Shown piece after piece: positions 8,414 through 17,362 of a stretch of 55,926 bases of DNA. The translations under genes and the position numbers were made by a program. Under the pieces are notes generated by a model, which saw nothing but the letters and a program-made list of their open reading frames with translations, was not told where the DNA came from and made no database searches. Source of the DNA: an uncultured Rhizobium sp. (GTDB taxonomy: Bacteria > Pseudomonadota > Alphaproteobacteria > Rhizobiales > Rhizobiaceae); NCBI GenBank assembly GCA_945952315.1, contig CAMFIE010000027.1, positions 1 to 55,926 on the forward strand, given 5' to 3'. How positions within the stretch are numbered: the first letter of the stretch is position 1; every line of letters starts with the position of its first letter.

Positions 8414-8860
8414 TTATGCGTTCTTGCGCAACAGCTGTCCGCGCTCGGCGGCCGCATTAGTCAGCTGTGCATCGAGTTCGCCAGCGCGAACAGCGTCAAT
8501 CAGCGTATCGATGATCTTCGGCAGAGCCGTTAACTCGCCGACCTCCACAGCGTCCTTATCCTTTGCAAATTCGATTGTCTTGCCGGCGTAGCGTAGGCGG
8601 AGAAAGACCTTGCCTGCTGCATCAGTGAACCAGCCCTGACGTACGCGCTTGGGTGCTTCGACCTCGATGCGGATACCCTCGGCGTTTTTCCTGCGAACGA
8701 TATGTGTCGGCGTGAACACTTGACCGGCGATCTTCGCCGCGGCCATCTGCTTCTGCTCGACCAGCCCCGCGATGATTTTTTCCCGCGAACGCTGTACCGG
8801 ATCGGCGGCAGCGCGAACCGGGACTGCAGAGGTGAGTTTGAGAGCTTTGAGATGAGACAT
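8414..8860 (-). CDS. DUF6641-like hypothetical protein
   Basis: 148 residues. The layout matches what I know of DUF6641: an N-terminal KALKLTSA segment, a helical stretch with REKIIAGLVEQKQMA (about 25-40), a basic PKRVRQGWFTDAAGKVFLRLRYAGK core (about 70-95) and a helical acidic C-terminus. The function of this family is unknown to me; members occur on plasmids, phages and islands. The ATG is preceded by AGGAAGGAT. It is divergent from the gene at 9007, with about 145 bases between them. Confidence 0.65.
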   Translation of the reverse strand: MSHLKALKLTSAVPVRAAADPVQRSREKIIAGLVEQKQMAAAKIAGQVFTPTHIVRRKNAEGIRIEVEAPKRVRQGWFTDAAGKVFLRLRYAGKTIEFAKDKDAVEVGELTALPKIIDTLIDAVRAGELDAQLTNAAAERGQLLRKNA

Positions 8861-9006
8861 GCTGTGATCCTTCCTGAAGCCGTTGAACGTGTCTCCGGGA
8901 TACAGCCGTCCCCCAAAAGGTCGAGCAAAGACTTTCTGGAAGTTCGATCCACTTGGAAGACATGCCGCGCCGCTTTAAAGTGTTGAGAATGTCAAAGGGG
9001 TTGCAA

Positions 9007-9861
9007 ATGACAAAGCAGTTCTACTCGGTAAGAACCGGAAAAAATAAGAACGCAGCCGGCTTTCCGCTTGAAGTCATCAGAGATCTGTTTTCCCGACTGT
9101 ACGGAGACCTCCGGGCTGAAGGCTATTTCAATGAATATCTCGGCTGGTATTGCGTCGATCAGGGGGATGTGCCGGGTCTAATATTATCTCCCGATCTCGA
9201 CATGATGCTGAAGCTACGAAAAGACGGTCTTTGGCCCATTGGCGAAAAGTGCGCCTTTTACACGGAAGATGATTTGCTCGACGTTATCGAGTACCTTTTC
9301 TCGGTTGTCTCCAAGCCGATAGATGGCACGTATCATTCATTTAGCGACTGCGGCATGCACTGGGAGACCTTCAACAAACACGAGGGCGAGAAAGTCTTCC
9401 GAGAGAAAATCAACGACCTTCTCGACCTTTATCAAGAAAAATTTGCGTTATCAGAAGCTGGTGACGTTCTGCACAAACCCGATCGAGGGTTTGAGGCCAT
9501 TTTTGCTGCTGACACACCGACGAACGACAAGAATATCCGCGGCCGCATTGACGTGGCGATTACGCAGTACCGGCGCCACGGGGCAAGTCTCGATGACCGG
9601 CGACAAGCGGTTCGTGATCTGGCCGATGTCCTTGAGTACCTTCGGCCACAGGTAAAAACTGTCCTCGACAACAAAGACGAGAATGACTTGTTCAACATCG
9701 CCAATAATTTCGGCATCAGACATCATAACGATAAACAGAAAACCGGCTACGACGCCGCCCTGTGGTTAAGCTGGATGTTTTACTTCTTCTTGTCGACCAT
9801 TCACGTCGTGCTGCGAAAGATAAACCGCGATAGTGAGAAGCGGGAAAGCTCGCAAGAATAG
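9007..9861 (+). CDS. Possible HEPN/AbiJ-like defence protein
   Basis: 284 residues from the ATG preceded by AAGGGG. The N-terminal part (about 15-80: FPLEVIRDLFSRLYGDL, then GYFNEYLGWYCVD) resembles the N-terminal domains of AbiJ-type proteins. The C-terminal part (about 205-275) is helical and contains NIANNFGIRHHNDKQ followed by a hydrophobic helix with LWLSWMFYFF; an R-x-H-rich helix of this sort is typical of HEPN toxin-like domains. No signal peptide. The gene is next to the integrase, a common place for defence cargo. The family assignment rests on my recollection of similar sequences and should be treated as tentative. Confidence 0.45.
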   Translation: MTKQFYSVRTGKNKNAAGFPLEVIRDLFSRLYGDLRAEGYFNEYLGWYCVDQGDVPGLILSPDLDMMLKLRKDGLWPIGEKCAFYTEDDLLDVIEYLFSVVSKPIDGTYHSFSDCGMHWETFNKHEGEKVFREKINDLLDLYQEKFALSEAGDVLHKPDRGFEAIFAADTPTNDKNIRGRIDVAITQYRRHGASLDDRRQAVRDLADVLEYLRPQVKTVLDNKDENDLFNIANNFGIRHHNDKQKTGYDAALWLSWMFYFFLSTIHVVLRKINRDSEKRESSQE

Positions 9862-9973
9862 TTTCAACTTGGCTTCGTCACTCAAATGCACGAAGCCTCA
9901 GTATGCTATCATTGGAGAGATCCACAACGAGTTGAGCTTCAACAGCCGCAGTCGTCTGTCATTGTCGTGGCAC

Positions 9974-11320
9974 TCACCATTCCTTATGATCCGGCCTCAG
10001 CTGATCCTTGCGACGCTCGGTGCTTACCTGGCCGTAATGTTTGTCGATCATCGCAATCGACGTTCTGGTATTTCGGGCGACATCATAGACGTCTACGCCG
10101 CGAGCGATCATCTCCGAGATATAGTAGTGTCGCAATGAATAGGTGGTACGCGCCACGCCCCGAAAGTCCGCCTGCAGACCGCAGATTTTCAAAAGCTCAG
10201 AGAAGCCTTTCTTGAAGCTCTGGATACGCTCGCCGTGATGATCAGCAAATACAGGATCATCATCATTTGGTTGGCGCCCGACTTCGCGCTCGAAAGCATC
10301 CCATAACGCATGAAGCCATGGGATGACGGACAATTGCGGCACAACCGCGCCGTGCTTGCCTTTGCCCTGCACCTGGAGGCGAACATCCTGATCTTCCAGC
10401 TTGCCTTGACGTGCTGAGCGGAAACCGACGACATGGCCCCAATTGAGGTTCTTAAGCTCTGTTGGCCGCATTCCGCTGCCAGCGGCGATTTCGATATGGG
10501 CGTGCAGTTTCAGCCTGTCAGAAATGACATGCAGGTTCTGCCGAAATTGCCGCCAGACCCTGCCGTCTTTGCCACGGATCAGTTTTCCTTGCCCGGCGTG
10601 ATCGGGATAGATGCGTTGCAGACTGGTGCCGATGAGCGTTTCAAATTCTTCCGGCGTGAAACTCGGTCGGCTGTTGTCGATACGTTTGCGAACTTTGATG
10701 TCGGCAATATCGAGCTTGCCGCAATAGCCCCACTTCAACGCCTGCTTGAATAGAGCGCGTACTATAGTCAGTTCGCCGCGCTGGCGGCTTATAGAGGGAA
10801 CTACGTGCTTTACGGAGCGTCGCAGGATTTTTCCGCCACGCTCGTAGTGAATATGCTGAATATCCTTGCCCGGTCCCGTCGTCCAATAGGTCCTGCGCCA
10901 TTCGATGTAGCGTTCAATATCCGGTTCGCGGATTGTATCGATGGGTTTGTCACCGAAGAAGCCGACGAGATAGCGACGGATGACCGGCGGCCAATCTCGG
11001 GGATGGTATTCGCTTCGGTCATCGCGCTCGCTTTCCGCGATGACAAGCTTGATGAACTCTTCAGCGACCTGCTCAAACGGGCGTACGATCGCGGTGAAGC
11101 CGTTCTTCACCCGATAATTCGCCTCGCTCCATATCTGATATGCACGATGATGGGCTTCATCGTAGTTGTCGGTTTCGAGGCTTTTCCTTACCTGCTTGCC
11201 GCCGGCAGAAAACCGCACTGACCAGATGGAGCCGCCAGGGCGCTGGAAGAGGGTAAAGGGTTTTTTAGGGTGCTTCGCGCGCTGCAACATGGGCCTCCGA
11301 TCGCTACATTGGTAGCGCAT
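9974..11320 (-). CDS. int: Tyrosine integrase of the island
   Basis: 448-residue site-specific recombinase that should catalyse integration and excision at tRNA-Phe. Catalytic residues visible: R285 in GSGMRPTEL, K in the QGKGKHG segment (about 319-323), the box II motif TTYSLRHYY (R397 H398, with Y in place of the first H) and the nucleophile Y429 in DKHYGQ. An N-terminal DNA-binding region (about 20-75) and a core-binding domain (about 80-215) precede them. It reads away from the tRNA and ends convergent with the gene at 9007. The start is uncertain between the ATG at 11320 and one ten codons downstream that has GGAGG very close. Length and layout are normal for an intact integrase. Confidence 0.88.
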   Translation of the reverse strand: MRYQCSDRRPMLQRAKHPKKPFTLFQRPGGSIWSVRFSAGGKQVRKSLETDNYDEAHHRAYQIWSEANYRVKNGFTAIVRPFEQVAEEFIKLVIAESERDDRSEYHPRDWPPVIRRYLVGFFGDKPIDTIREPDIERYIEWRRTYWTTGPGKDIQHIHYERGGKILRRSVKHVVPSISRQRGELTIVRALFKQALKWGYCGKLDIADIKVRKRIDNSRPSFTPEEFETLIGTSLQRIYPDHAGQGKLIRGKDGRVWRQFRQNLHVISDRLKLHAHIEIAAGSGMRPTELKNLNWGHVVGFRSARQGKLEDQDVRLQVQGKGKHGAVVPQLSVIPWLHALWDAFEREVGRQPNDDDPVFADHHGERIQSFKKGFSELLKICGLQADFRGVARTTYSLRHYYISEMIARGVDVYDVARNTRTSIAMIDKHYGQVSTERRKDQLRPDHKEW

Positions 11321-11478
11321 CCCGCGTTAAAGCTGCGCTAACCCGAACCCGGGACAGGAGTGGCGGGCCTTGAAGGAAAAGAGCAATTTTGCGGGGTGTG
11401 CTAGACGTGTGCTAGCATATTTCCGGCACATGCGGACTCAAAGAGCTTTTCAAAAATTCAATGATTTTAAGAGGTTAA

Positions 11479-11554
11479 TGGTGCCCGGAGGCGGATTTGA
11501 ACCACCGACACGCGGATTTTCAATCCGCTGCTCTACCAACTGAGCTATCCGGGC
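11479..11554 (-). tRNA. tRNA-Phe (GAA)
   Basis: Complete cloverleaf on the minus strand: acceptor GCCCGGA / TCCGGGC, D arm AGCTCAGTTGGTAGAGC, anticodon stem-loop with GAA, T arm with GGTTCGAATCC, discriminator A and encoded CCA. Its 3' end faces the integrase gene and is the presumed attachment site of the island. Confidence 0.97.
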
Positions 11555-11721
11555 ATCTCGGCTTTCGCCGTCCGGTCTGTGACCGGCGGGGGGTGTTTCC
11601 CCCGGAAGCGAGCGGGGTTATAGCATCCTCACCGGCTATGTCCAGCACCTCATGACACTTTTTTCAAAGAAATATCCAGACCGTGAAAAATCTGGCGGCT
11701 CGGTGCCTATCGCCTTGTCAA

Positions 11722-11752
11722 CAAAAGAAAAAAGCGGCGGTTTCCCGCCGCT
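11722..11752 (-). terminator. Intrinsic terminator after yacG
   Basis: On the minus strand an eight-base stem AGCGGCGG / CCGCCGCT with a short loop is followed by TTTTTTC and more Ts. It lies 28 bases past the yacG stop and ends the leftward operon. Confidence 0.85.
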
Positions 11753-11779
11753 GCCCGATTGCGTTTCGCACAACGCCTC

Positions 11780-11989
11780 TCAGCCCTGATCGTCGCCGCC
11801 CGCCTTCGTCTCGTCTTCGCTGACGGGAATGGCATAGCTGCCGTTCAGCCAGCGCGAGAGGTCCACATTGCGGCAGCGCTCGGAGCAGAAGGGGTAGCTC
11901 TCCCGTACGGAAGGGCGCCCGCATTCGGGGCAGGGGCGGGGTTTTCTCAAGGGCTCCACCTTGGCGGAGCCGGTCTTCGGATCGCTCAT
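11780..11989 (-). CDS. yacG: DNA gyrase inhibitor YacG
   Basis: 69-residue zinc-binding protein of the YacG family, known in Escherichia coli to bind GyrB and inhibit gyrase. Four cysteines give the zinc knuckle: C20-x2-C23 and C35-x3-C39, with the typical RPSVRESYPFCSERCR core. The acidic C-terminal tail is usual for the rhizobial form. It starts four bases after the maf stop, so the two are translationally linked, and is the last gene of the leftward block. Confidence 0.92.
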   Translation of the reverse strand: MSDPKTGSAKVEPLRKPRPCPECGRPSVRESYPFCSERCRNVDLSRWLNGSYAIPVSEDETKAGGDDQG

Positions 11990-11993
11990 CGTC

Positions 11994-12617
11994 TCAGCCG
12001 TCCAGCCAGCCGCCCATCACGTCAAAACCCTCGCCGCCCAGCATCTGCGCCGTTTCGAAGAGGGGCAGTCCCACCACATTCGTATAGGAACCCGACAATT
12101 TCTGGACGAAAGCGCCAGCAATGCCCTGGATGCCATAGGCACCCGCCTTGCCCTGCCACTGGCCGGAGGCCACATAGGTGTCGATTTCCTTGCGCGACAG
12201 GCGCTTGAAGCGCACCTTGGTTTCCACCACCTTCTGCCGGTACTGGCCGGAGGGCGTCACGATGCAGACCCCGGTATAGACCCAGTGGCTGCGGCCGGAG
12301 AGGAGGTGCAGCGAAGCGCGGGCATCGTCGGAAAACTCCGCCTTGCCGAGAATGCGCCGGCCGACGGCCACCACCGTATCGGCTGCGAGCACGAAGCTGC
12401 CCTGCCAGGCGGGATCGCCCTTGATGGCGGTGAGGGCGGCCGCGGCCTTTTCGCCGCTGAGGCGCCTGGCGAGCGAACGGGGATGCTCGGCGCGCTTCGG
12501 CGTTTCATCCAGATCCATGGGCATCAGCCGGTCGGGCTCGATGCCGATCTGCTTCAGGAGGTCAAGCCGGCGCGGAGAACCCGAGGCCAGGATCAGCTTC
12601 TGTTTCAGCACGGGCAT
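11994..12617 (-). CDS. maf: Maf family nucleoside triphosphate pyrophosphatase
   Basis: 207-residue Maf/Ham1-type enzyme that hydrolyses non-canonical or modified nucleoside triphosphates to monophosphates. Visible motifs: the N-terminal phosphate-binding LASGSPRR (10-17), VLAADTVVAV with the catalytic Asp (about 77-86), TKVRFK (about 133) and GKAGAYGIQG (about 156-165). Normal length. It sits between infA and yacG, as in other rhizobia; the ATG is preceded by AGGATGA. Which Maf subfamily (dTTP/UTP or m7GTP type) cannot be settled by eye. Confidence 0.92.
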   Translation of the reverse strand: MPVLKQKLILASGSPRRLDLLKQIGIEPDRLMPMDLDETPKRAEHPRSLARRLSGEKAAAALTAIKGDPAWQGSFVLAADTVVAVGRRILGKAEFSDDARASLHLLSGRSHWVYTGVCIVTPSGQYRQKVVETKVRFKRLSRKEIDTYVASGQWQGKAGAYGIQGIAGAFVQKLSGSYTNVVGLPLFETAQMLGGEGFDVMGGWLDG

Positions 12618-12640
12618 TCATCCTGGATGAGAAGGTTTTC

Positions 12641-12859
12641 TTACTTGAAGCGGTAGGTGATGCGGCCCTTGGTCAGGTCGTAGGGCGTCATCTCCACCAG
12701 CACCTTGTCGCCGGCCAGAACGCGGATGCGGTTCTTGCGCATGCGGCCTGCGGTATGGGCGATGATTTCGTGGTCATTCTCCAGCTTCACGCGAAAGGTC
12801 GCGTTGGGCAGCAGTTCGGTGACGATGCCGGGGAATTCGAGGACTTCTTCTTTTGCCAT
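12641..12859 (-). CDS. infA: Translation initiation factor IF-1
   Basis: 72-residue S1/OB-fold protein that binds the ribosomal A site of the 30S subunit during initiation. The sequence [18 protein letters not shown]...[20 protein letters not shown] is unmistakable. The start at 12859 gives the standard length; an upstream in-frame extension has no family match. It lies 23 bases upstream of maf in the leftward block. Confidence 0.97.
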   Translation of the reverse strand: MAKEEVLEFPGIVTELLPNATFRVKLENDHEIIAHTAGRMRKNRIRVLAGDKVLVEMTPYDLTKGRITYRFK

Positions 12860-12999
12860 GCAGCGGGTGTCTTCCTTTGAAAGCGGTTCGCGGATTTTCC
12901 GCGTCAACCTCGGTAAAAATTTTCGCGGAAACTACACAATCGGCAAGGCTTTGTGAACCTTGGAGATGGGGTTTCCGGCACGATTTGCGGTCTATTCGC

Positions 13000-13476
13000 T
13001 CAACCGGGCCCTTGTGCCCCGGTCGGGCGGGTGGCGAAACGCTCCCGGATCATGCGCTCCAGCCCGTCGCGCACCTCGCGATAGGCGGAAAGCACCTGGT
13101 CGCGGCTGCCCGAAACCGCGCTCGGATCGGCCGCGGGCCAATAGATCACCTCAACGGCGCTGGACCGCGTGAGTTCCAGCGCCCGGTGATGCGCCTCCGG
13201 AGAAAGCGTGATCACCAGGTCGAAATAATCGTCCTCGAGATCCTCGAGCGTTTGCGGCTCCCGCTTGCCGAGCGAAAGGCCGATTTCTCCCAGCACCACG
13301 TCCACAAAGGGGTCGTGGTCGCCGCGCCTCACCCCGGCCGAGGCAATGTAGACCTGCGGCATCATCGCCTTGGCGATCGCCTCTGCCATCGGCGAGCGGA
13401 TCGCGTTCATGGCGCACATGAACAGGATGGCACCCGGCACCTTCTGGCGATCGCTTGGGCCCCCCGGCTGGTCCAT
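13000..13476 (-). CDS. Low-molecular-weight protein tyrosine phosphatase family protein
   Basis: 158 residues. The phosphate-binding loop CAMNAIRS (C21 to R27, the C-x5-R signature) follows the beta strand GAILFM, and an aspartate in WPAADPS (about 118-122) fits the general acid of this family. Members act as protein tyrosine phosphatases or, in related forms, arsenate reductases; the substrate here is unknown. The ATG at 13476 is preceded by GGATAGGG at good spacing, better than the GTG two codons upstream. It starts just after the UPF0262 stop, so it is coupled to that gene; this neighbourhood is conserved in rhizobia. Confidence 0.85.
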   Translation of the reverse strand: MDQPGGPSDRQKVPGAILFMCAMNAIRSPMAEAIAKAMMPQVYIASAGVRRGDHDPFVDVVLGEIGLSLGKREPQTLEDLEDDYFDLVITLSPEAHHRALELTRSSAVEVIYWPAADPSAVSGSRDQVLSAYREVRDGLERMIRERFATRPTGAQGPG

Positions 13477-13483
13477 GGGCACC

Positions 13484-13960
13484 CTATCCGCGCCAGTAAA
13501 GCACGCAGACCAGCGTGAACAGCCGTCGCGCCGTGTCGAAATCGATGCGGATCTTCCCCTCCAGCCGGTCCATCAGCGTCTGCGAGCCTTCGTTGTGAAT
13601 GCCGCGACGCCCCATGTCGATCGCCTCGATCTGGCTGGGAGTGGAGGAGCGGATCGCCTCATAATAGCTCTCGCAGATCATGAAGTAATCCTTGATGATC
13701 CGGCGAAACGGCGTGAGCGACAGGATATGGGTCGCCACATCCGCACCGTCCTCGGTCTTGATCGAAAAGACCAGCTTGGAATCGACAAGCGAGAGAAAAA
13801 GCTTGTATGGCCCGCCCGGATGCCCCGCCGGCTCGAAACTGTTTTCCTCGATGAGATCGAAGATGGCGACCGCCCGCTCATGCTCCACATCGGGCGTCGA
13901 GCGGCCGATGGTTTCATCCAGGATGACATCGCAGAGCCGATGGGCACCCTTCGCGCTCAT
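13484..13960 (-). CDS. UPF0262 family protein
   Basis: 158 residues, matching the alphaproteobacterial UPF0262 family in length and motifs ([28 protein letters not shown] at the N-terminus; [20 protein letters not shown] in the middle; [15 protein letters not shown] at the end). Function unknown. It lies three bases after the hisD stop and just upstream of the phosphatase gene, so these are probably one transcription unit. Confidence 0.9.
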   Translation of the reverse strand: MSAKGAHRLCDVILDETIGRSTPDVEHERAVAIFDLIEENSFEPAGHPGGPYKLFLSLVDSKLVFSIKTEDGADVATHILSLTPFRRIIKDYFMICESYYEAIRSSTPSQIEAIDMGRRGIHNEGSQTLMDRLEGKIRIDFDTARRLFTLVCVLYWRG

Positions 13961-13963
13961 CTG

Positions 13964-15262
13964 TCAGTTCCCTTCATTCAGGCGGATGGCAACGGAACGG
14001 GCATGGGCATCCAGTCCCTCGCAGCGCGCCAGCGTGATGGCGGCGGGCGAAAGCGCCCGCAGCTGCTCGGCGCCGAGCCTCAGGATCGAGGTGCGCTTGA
14101 CGAAATCGAGGACGGACAGCCCCGAGGAGAAGCGGGCCGAACGGGCCGTCGGCAGGACATGGTTCGAGCCGCCCACATAATCCCCGATCACCTCGGGCGT
14201 ATGGCGGCCGACGAAGATCGCCCCGGCATTGCGGATGCCGGAAATGAAAGGCTCCGGATCGGCCATGGCAAGCTCGAGATGCTCGGCCGCGATGCGATTG
14301 GCAATCGGCATCCCGTCCTTCAGGTCCCGGACGAGGATGATGGCGCCGAAATCGCGCCAGCTCGCCGCCGCGGTCTCGTTGCGGGAAAGGGTTTTCAGCT
14401 GGCGCTCGACGGCCTGTTCCACCGCCTTGCCGAAAGCCGCATCGTCGGTGAGGAGGATCGATTGCGCGCCCTCGTCATGCTCGGCCTGGGCCAGAAGATC
14501 GGCGGCAATCCAGTCCGGATCGTTCTCGCCGTCGGCAATCACCAGAACTTCCGACGGACCGGCGATCATGTCGATGCCCACGGTGCCGAAGACCTGGCGC
14601 TTGGCCGCGGCTACATAGGCATTGCCGGGGCCGGTGATCTTGTAGACCGGCGCGATCGTTTCCGTGCCATAGGCAAGGGCGGCTACCGCCTGCGCCCCGC
14701 CGATGCGGTAGATTTCGGTGACTCCGGCAATCCTGGCAGCCGCTAGAACCGCCGGGTTGATGGCGCCCTTGAGCGCCGGCACGACCATGACGATGCGCTC
14801 CACGCCCGCCACCTTGGCCGGCACCGCATTCATCAGCACCGAACTCGGGTAGCTCGCCGTGCCGCCGGGCACGTAAATGCCCACCGCATCGATGGCCGTC
14901 CAGCGCGATCCGAGGCCGACGCCGATTGCATCCTCGTAGATGTCGTCCTTCGGCATCTGCCGGGCATGGTGGGATTCGATGCGCCTGGCGGCAAGCCGCA
15001 GGGCATCCACGATCGCGGGATCGACGCTTGCAAGCGCCTCGTCCAGCTCCGCCTCGCTCACCCGCATGGGCTTGTCGCGGAAATCGAGCTTGTCGAAGCG
15101 CAGCGTGTAATCGGCAAGGGCCTGGTTGCCGCGGGCGCGCACATCGTCGATGATCGCCTTCACCGTGGCATTCACATCTTCCGAAACCTCCCGCTTGGTG
15201 GTCAGGAATTCCGCGAAACGCGCTTCGAAATCGTCCGCTGCGTGATCAAGCCAGATTGCCAC
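13964..15262 (-). CDS. hisD: Histidinol dehydrogenase
   Basis: Catalyses the last two steps of histidine biosynthesis, oxidising L-histidinol to L-histidine with two NAD+ and a zinc ion. The product has 432 residues, the normal size. Family motifs include VPGGTASYPSSVLMNAVPAKVAGV, GPGNAYVAAAKRQVFG, MIAGPSEVLVIAD and the C-terminal EHLELA and GNYVGGSNHVLPT-type segment. The start is taken as GTG at 15262 (VAIWLDHA), preceded by GGGGGA and matching the usual N-terminus; an ATG 21 codons upstream would add unrelated residues. First catalytic gene in a block that continues into UPF0262 and infA, although no other his gene is nearby. Confidence 0.96.
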   Translation of the reverse strand: MAIWLDHAADDFEARFAEFLTTKREVSEDVNATVKAIIDDVRARGNQALADYTLRFDKLDFRDKPMRVSEAELDEALASVDPAIVDALRLAARRIESHHARQMPKDDIYEDAIGVGLGSRWTAIDAVGIYVPGGTASYPSSVLMNAVPAKVAGVERIVMVVPALKGAINPAVLAAARIAGVTEIYRIGGAQAVAALAYGTETIAPVYKITGPGNAYVAAAKRQVFGTVGIDMIAGPSEVLVIADGENDPDWIAADLLAQAEHDEGAQSILLTDDAAFGKAVEQAVERQLKTLSRNETAAASWRDFGAIILVRDLKDGMPIANRIAAEHLELAMADPEPFISGIRNAGAIFVGRHTPEVIGDYVGGSNHVLPTARSARFSSGLSVLDFVKRTSILRLGAEQLRALSPAAITLARCEGLDAHARSVAIRLNEGN

Positions 15263-15325
15263 TGTCGTCTTGTCCCCCTGGATATGTCCGTTCCCGTCCT
15301 TAACGGGCCGTTGCATGCCATGCAA

Positions 15326-15766
15326 TCAGCTGTCGAGCGGGTGGTCGGGCCGGGATCTGGTTTCCCACGCTCCGCCCGTGTCTGCAAGCTGTCCCTCGAT
15401 ACATTCCACATCGAGCTTAATCGCGCCGCCGCCGGCAAAAACCAGCTCCACGCTTCCCTCCGGCCCGTCGCTTGCCTGCTCGAAGCGCAGCGCCAGAAGC
15501 GAGAGCACCGCCTCGCGGTTCGAGCGGTCGAAACCCGTGCTCCGCACCGCCTTGACACGCTTGAAGGTGAGGGCGGCACGGCGCCGCTCGAAGGGCTCCT
15601 TGCGCGTCGCGGCTTCTTCCCACACGAAGCGGTTGACGGCGGCAACGAAGATACCCTGCCGGGCGGCAAAGCTCAGATCGCCCACTTTCAGCACGCTGTC
15701 CTGCAGATGCGCGGAAAGAATGGAGAGGTCTTCCATATCCAGTGCGAGAAGCTTCAATGCGCTCAT
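15326..15766 (-). CDS. DUF2948 family protein
   Basis: 146 residues with the DUF2948 signature at the N-terminus (LKLLALDMEDLSILSAHLQDSVLKVGDL) and a conserved FERRRAALTFKRV segment. Soluble; function unknown. It is 63 bases upstream of the hisD start and precedes it in the same direction, as in many rhizobia, so it is probably the first gene of the block. Confidence 0.9.
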   Translation of the reverse strand: MSALKLLALDMEDLSILSAHLQDSVLKVGDLSFAARQGIFVAAVNRFVWEEAATRKEPFERRRAALTFKRVKAVRSTGFDRSNREAVLSLLALRFEQASDGPEGSVELVFAGGGAIKLDVECIEGQLADTGGAWETRSRPDHPLDS

Positions 15767-15837
15767 GATCTGTCACCTGATGCTGCAAGGGCGGGTTGAA
15801 ACCCCTGGCCTAACCCGCAAATAGGATGTTGCAGCGC

Positions 15838-15873
15838 AAAAAACCAGCCCGCCCCGTCCGGAAATGGGGGCGG
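15838..15873 (-). terminator. Intrinsic terminator after murA
   Basis: On the minus strand CCCGCCCC / GGGGCGGG pair around a ten-base loop, followed by a short spacer and a run of Ts (AAAAAA-type run on the plus strand at about 15838-15842). It lies 21 bases beyond the murA stop. Confidence 0.75.
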
Positions 15874-15893
15874 GGGAGGGTGGTTCCCAGCGG

Positions 15894-17186
15894 TCAGTCG
15901 CTGACGCGCTCCACCGTGGCGCCGCAGCGGGTGAGCTTTTCCTCGAGCCGCTCGAAGCCGCGATCGAGATGGTAGACGCGGTTGACCATGGTCTCGCCTT
16001 CGGCCGCAAGCCCGGCGATAACAAGCGAAACCGAGGCGCGCAGGTCGGTCGCCATCACAGGCGCCCCGCGCAGCCGCTGCACGCCCTCGATCTTGGCCGT
16101 CTGGCCGGAGAGCGAGATCTTCGCGCCGAGGCGCGCCAGTTCCTGCACATGCATGAAGCGGTTTTCGAAGATCGTCTCGGTAATATGGGAAACGCCGCTG
16201 GAACGGGTCATCAGCGCCATGAACTGGGCCTGCAGATCGGTCGGGAAACCCGGGAAGGGGTCGGTCACCACATCCACGGGCTTGATGAGGCCGCCGCTGC
16301 GCACCACGCGAATGCCGGTGGAGGTGGAGGTGATCTCCGCTCCCGCCCGGCGGATGGCTTCGAGCGCGGTTTCGAGCAGGTCGGCGCGCGTGCCCTCAAG
16401 GGTCACGTCGCCCCCGGTCATGGCGACGGCCATGGCATAGGTGCCGGTCTCGATCCGGTCAGGCAGCACCCGGTGGCGGGCACCGGAAAGCGCGCTCACG
16501 CCCTCGATGGTGATGGTGGAGGTACCGGCACCCTGAATGCGCGCGCCCATGGCGTTCAGGCACTCGGCCAGATCCACCACCTCAGGCTCCCGCGCGGCAT
16601 TGCCGATCACGGTGGTGCCGCGGGCAAGGGCGGCGGCCATCAGCATCACATGGGTCGCGCCGACGGAGACTTTCGGGAAGGTGTAGCGCGCGCCGATCAG
16701 GCCACCCTTCGGGGCGGTGGCATTGATGTAGCCGCCATCGATTTCCATCGTCGCACCCAGCGCCTGCAGGCCCTCGATGAAGAGATCGACCGGCCGGGTG
16801 CCGATCGCGCAGCCGCCCGGAAGCGATACGCGGGCACGGCCTTCGCGGGCGAGAAGCGGGCCGATGACCCAGAAGCTCGCGCGCATCTTCGATACCAGCT
16901 CATAGGGGGCGGTCGTGTCGACAATGGTGCGGCAGGTGAAGTGGATCGTGCGGGAATAGCCTTCGCCCTGCTTTTCGCGCCGGCCGTTGACGGAGATATC
17001 GACACCGTGATTGCCGAGAATGCGGATCAGCTGCTCCACATCGGCAAGATGCGGCACGTTTTCGAGCGTCAGCGTGTCGCTGGTCAAGAGCGAGGCGATC
17101 ATCAGCGGCAGCGCCGCATTCTTAGCGCCCGAAATCGGGATCACGCCCTTGAGTTCATTGCCGCCGACAATCCTGATCCGATCCAT
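15894..17186 (-). CDS. murA: UDP-N-acetylglucosamine 1-carboxyvinyltransferase
   Basis: First committed enzyme of peptidoglycan synthesis: transfers enolpyruvate from phosphoenolpyruvate to UDP-GlcNAc in the cytoplasm. 430 residues, standard size. K22-N23 in SGAKNAALP and the active-site C126 in [11 protein letters not shown] (the fosfomycin target cysteine) are present; [13 protein letters not shown] and the C-terminal [13 protein letters not shown] are typical. The start ATG is preceded by GGGGAA and begins MDRIRIVGG, the family N-terminus. Monocistronic with its own terminator. Confidence 0.97.
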   Translation of the reverse strand: MDRIRIVGGNELKGVIPISGAKNAALPLMIASLLTSDTLTLENVPHLADVEQLIRILGNHGVDISVNGRREKQGEGYSRTIHFTCRTIVDTTAPYELVSKMRASFWVIGPLLAREGRARVSLPGGCAIGTRPVDLFIEGLQALGATMEIDGGYINATAPKGGLIGARYTFPKVSVGATHVMLMAAALARGTTVIGNAAREPEVVDLAECLNAMGARIQGAGTSTITIEGVSALSGARHRVLPDRIETGTYAMAVAMTGGDVTLEGTRADLLETALEAIRRAGAEITSTSTGIRVVRSGGLIKPVDVVTDPFPGFPTDLQAQFMALMTRSSGVSHITETIFENRFMHVQELARLGAKISLSGQTAKIEGVQRLRGAPVMATDLRASVSLVIAGLAAEGETMVNRVYHLDRGFERLEEKLTRCGATVERVSD

Positions 17187-17362
17187 GAAATTCCCCGGTT
17201 CCCCGCATGAGTAGAAAGCGCGGGTCTTAAAACAAATATTGCCCGGCTTCAATTCAGAAAGCCTGATCCGCCGCCGCGTTCCGCTACATCGGCAGCGAAT
17301 GCGGCCCTTTTGGGGTAGGCGGTCCTCCCGGATTGTCGGAGGGCCGGGCCTGCCCGATCACT

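Larger units (their letters stand above)
1..11481. mobile_element. Integrated genomic island at tRNA-Phe (right part; left end outside window)
   Basis: A tyrosine integrase gene lies immediately inside the 3' end of a tRNA-Phe gene, the classic arrangement for an island inserted into a tRNA. Everything to its left is accessory: recombinases, a Rep-like protein, an AAA ATPase, unknown genes, a foreign-looking flagellin and a possible defence gene. To the right of the tRNA the genes are ordinary rhizobial housekeeping genes. I could not find a second copy of the tRNA 3' end in positions 1-11400, so the left boundary should lie outside the window. No conjugation or phage structural genes are visible in this part. 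Confidence 0.72.

Noticed and set aside
13370-14746. Plus-strand open frame (458 codons) opposite hisD and UPF0262
   Set aside because: It runs through two well-supported genes on the other strand and shows no domain.
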